Positions 6,626 through 7,444 of a DNA stretch of 7,444 nucleotides are shown in pieces (the first letter of the stretch is position 1; each line of letters begins with the position of its first letter). Source of the DNA: Alphaproteobacteria bacterium (lineage in GTDB: Bacteria > Pseudomonadota > Alphaproteobacteria > ATCC43930 > CGMCC-115725); assembly GCA_030037055.1 (NCBI GenBank), contig JASHRZ010000143.1, positions 1 through 7,444 on the forward strand, written 5' to 3'. The notes under the pieces were generated by a model. That model did not search any database. It saw only the letters and a list, made by a program, of their open reading frames with translations, and was not told the DNA's origin. The position numbers and the translations under genes were made by a program.

Positions 6626-7319
6626 TAGATGCGCCGCGCGAGGCGGCCGAAAGCCTCGCCGGTCTTGAGCTCGAGCGTGCGGGGATAGGGCAGGTCGATC
6701 AGGAAGAAGGCGGCCATGCGCGCCGGCGCCGCCGTCAGGAACATTGCCTCCTGGATGGAATGCGTGACAAAGACCACGGTCTTGCCGCTCCGCTTCCAGA
6801 TGCGCAGCATCTCCAAATTCATCCGCTCGCGGGTGAGCGCGTCGAGCGCGCCGAAGGACTCGTCCATCAGCAGCAGCTTGGGGTCGTGGGGCGCGGGCGA
6901 TGGCGGCACGCTGCTGCATGCCGCCCGACAGCTCCCGCGGATACTTGTCCCCGAAGCCCTCGAGCCCGACCATGGCGACGAGCGCGCACGCCCGCTCGCG
7001 CGACGCCGCCGGCGGCAGCTTCAGGATCTCCGCCGGCAGCAGCACGTTCTCGAGCACCGTGCGCCATTCCAGCAGCTGCGCTTGCTGGAACACCATGCCG
7101 ACATCGCGGCCGGGATCGGAGCGGCTTTCGCCGCCAATGCGCACGGTACCCTCAGGAGGGATCTTCAGCATCGTCGTCTTGCCGCAGCCCGAGGCGCCGA
7201 CCAGCGACACCATGGCGCCTTCTTCGACCTCGAGCGTCACGTGCGAGACCGCCAGGAACCTGCGCCCCGGAACGATAGACCTTGCGCAGTTGGCGCAGCG
7301 CGATAAACGGTTCCGTCAT
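6604..7319 (-). pseudogene. Broken ABC ATPase gene of the nitrate/sulfonate/taurine (SsuB/TauB) family
   Basis: Read from ATG at 7319 to TAG at 6604, the gene covers a full SsuB/TauB-type ATPase but in three reading frames. Frame one (7319 to about 7266) gives MTEPFIALRQLRKVYRSG. Frame two (about 7264-6893) gives RRFLAVSHVTLEV, Walker A GASGCGKT (7198-7175), a Q-loop VFQQ and signature LSGGMQQR (6931-6908). Frame three (6888-6604) gives HDPKLLLMDE (Walker B, 6876-6859), SFGALD, the switch His in VTHS (6762-6760) and the ending RRIYQLFGME. The frame changes lie at a C4 run (7265-7268) and a G4 run (6888-6891). Two in-frame gaps are also inferred: the conserved AGL region after Walker A (near 7160) and the strand after EAMFLT (near 6733). 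Undoing these changes would give about 252 residues, a normal family length. As read, no single product holds both Walker A and Walker B. Sequencing or assembly error is the main alternative. Confidence 0.8.
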
Positions 7320-7322
7320 GGC

Positions 7323-7444
7323 TCAGCCGAGCCAGCGCGCAAGATTGGCCGCGACGAAAGCGTCGTCGGCGAGCTCGCCATGCGCGGCATAGACGCGGTC
7401 GATCTCTTCCTTCTGTCCCGGGCTCAGCCCCTCCTCGGGGTCGA
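7323..7444 (-). CDS. C-terminal fragment, probably an ABC transporter substrate-binding protein
   Basis: The last 39 codons of a minus-strand gene end in TGA at 7325-7323; its start lies beyond the window. The visible residues are hydrophilic and probably helical: SPGQKEEIDRVYAAHGELAD in the middle and the ending ANLARWLG. There is no membrane segment, which argues against a permease. The stop is only 3 bases before the ATG of the SsuB/TauB-like ATPase gene, so the two were cotranscribed. A periplasmic binding protein for that importer is the most likely identity, because such proteins often end in a short helical tail and precede the ATPase gene. No diagnostic motif is visible in so short a piece, so this rests mainly on context. 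Confidence 0.45.
   Translation of the reverse strand, partial: DPEEGLSPGQKEEIDRVYAAHGELADDAFVAANLARWLG

Overview
This is a dense, high-GC stretch of bacterial chromosome, with codon third positions dominated by G or C. The organism is most likely an alphaproteobacterium. The evidence is the base composition, the style of the encoded proteins, and the combination of PQQ (pyrroloquinoline quinone) biosynthesis, a periplasmic sorbosone-dehydrogenase-type beta-propeller protein and two ABC importers. The sequence alone does not settle a genus. I see no tRNA, rRNA, CRISPR array, insertion sequence or phage gene, and no gap above 60 bases.

Region 1 (1-1978, plus strand) is PQQ-related. It opens inside pqqB, with its last 201 codons present. 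After 58 bases comes a complete gene for an exported PQQ-dependent sugar dehydrogenase-like beta-propeller protein of the glucose/sorbosone dehydrogenase superfamily. The usual pqqC does not follow pqqB, so a likely PQQ user sits in its place.

Region 2 (2034-6625, plus strand) is a tightly packed five-gene run. A Nudix hydrolase with a split Nudix box comes first. Then comes a complete osmoprotectant-type ABC importer in the same order as Escherichia coli yehZYXW: binding protein, permease, ATPase, permease. Spacers are 3 and 7 bases, followed by two ATGA stop/start overlaps, so this is almost certainly one transcript. The binding protein would capture a small compatible solute, by analogy glycine betaine or a relative, and the two permeases and the ATPase would import it.

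Region 3 (7444-6604, minus strand) converges on the importer operon. It holds the last 39 codons of a protein that is probably a periplasmic binding protein, then a nitrate/sulfonate/taurine-type ABC ATPase gene 3 bases later. The ATPase reading frame is broken twice, and two short stretches of the conserved core are also missing, so I call it a pseudogene. Sequencing or assembly error is the main alternative. Its remnant stop lies inside the 3' end of yehW, a 22-base tail-to-tail overlap.

I did not find a convincing new biological system. The items most worth a second look are the multiply damaged ATPase gene, the Nudix protein with an altered Nudix box joined to an osmolyte importer, and the replacement of pqqC by a beta-propeller dehydrogenase gene.
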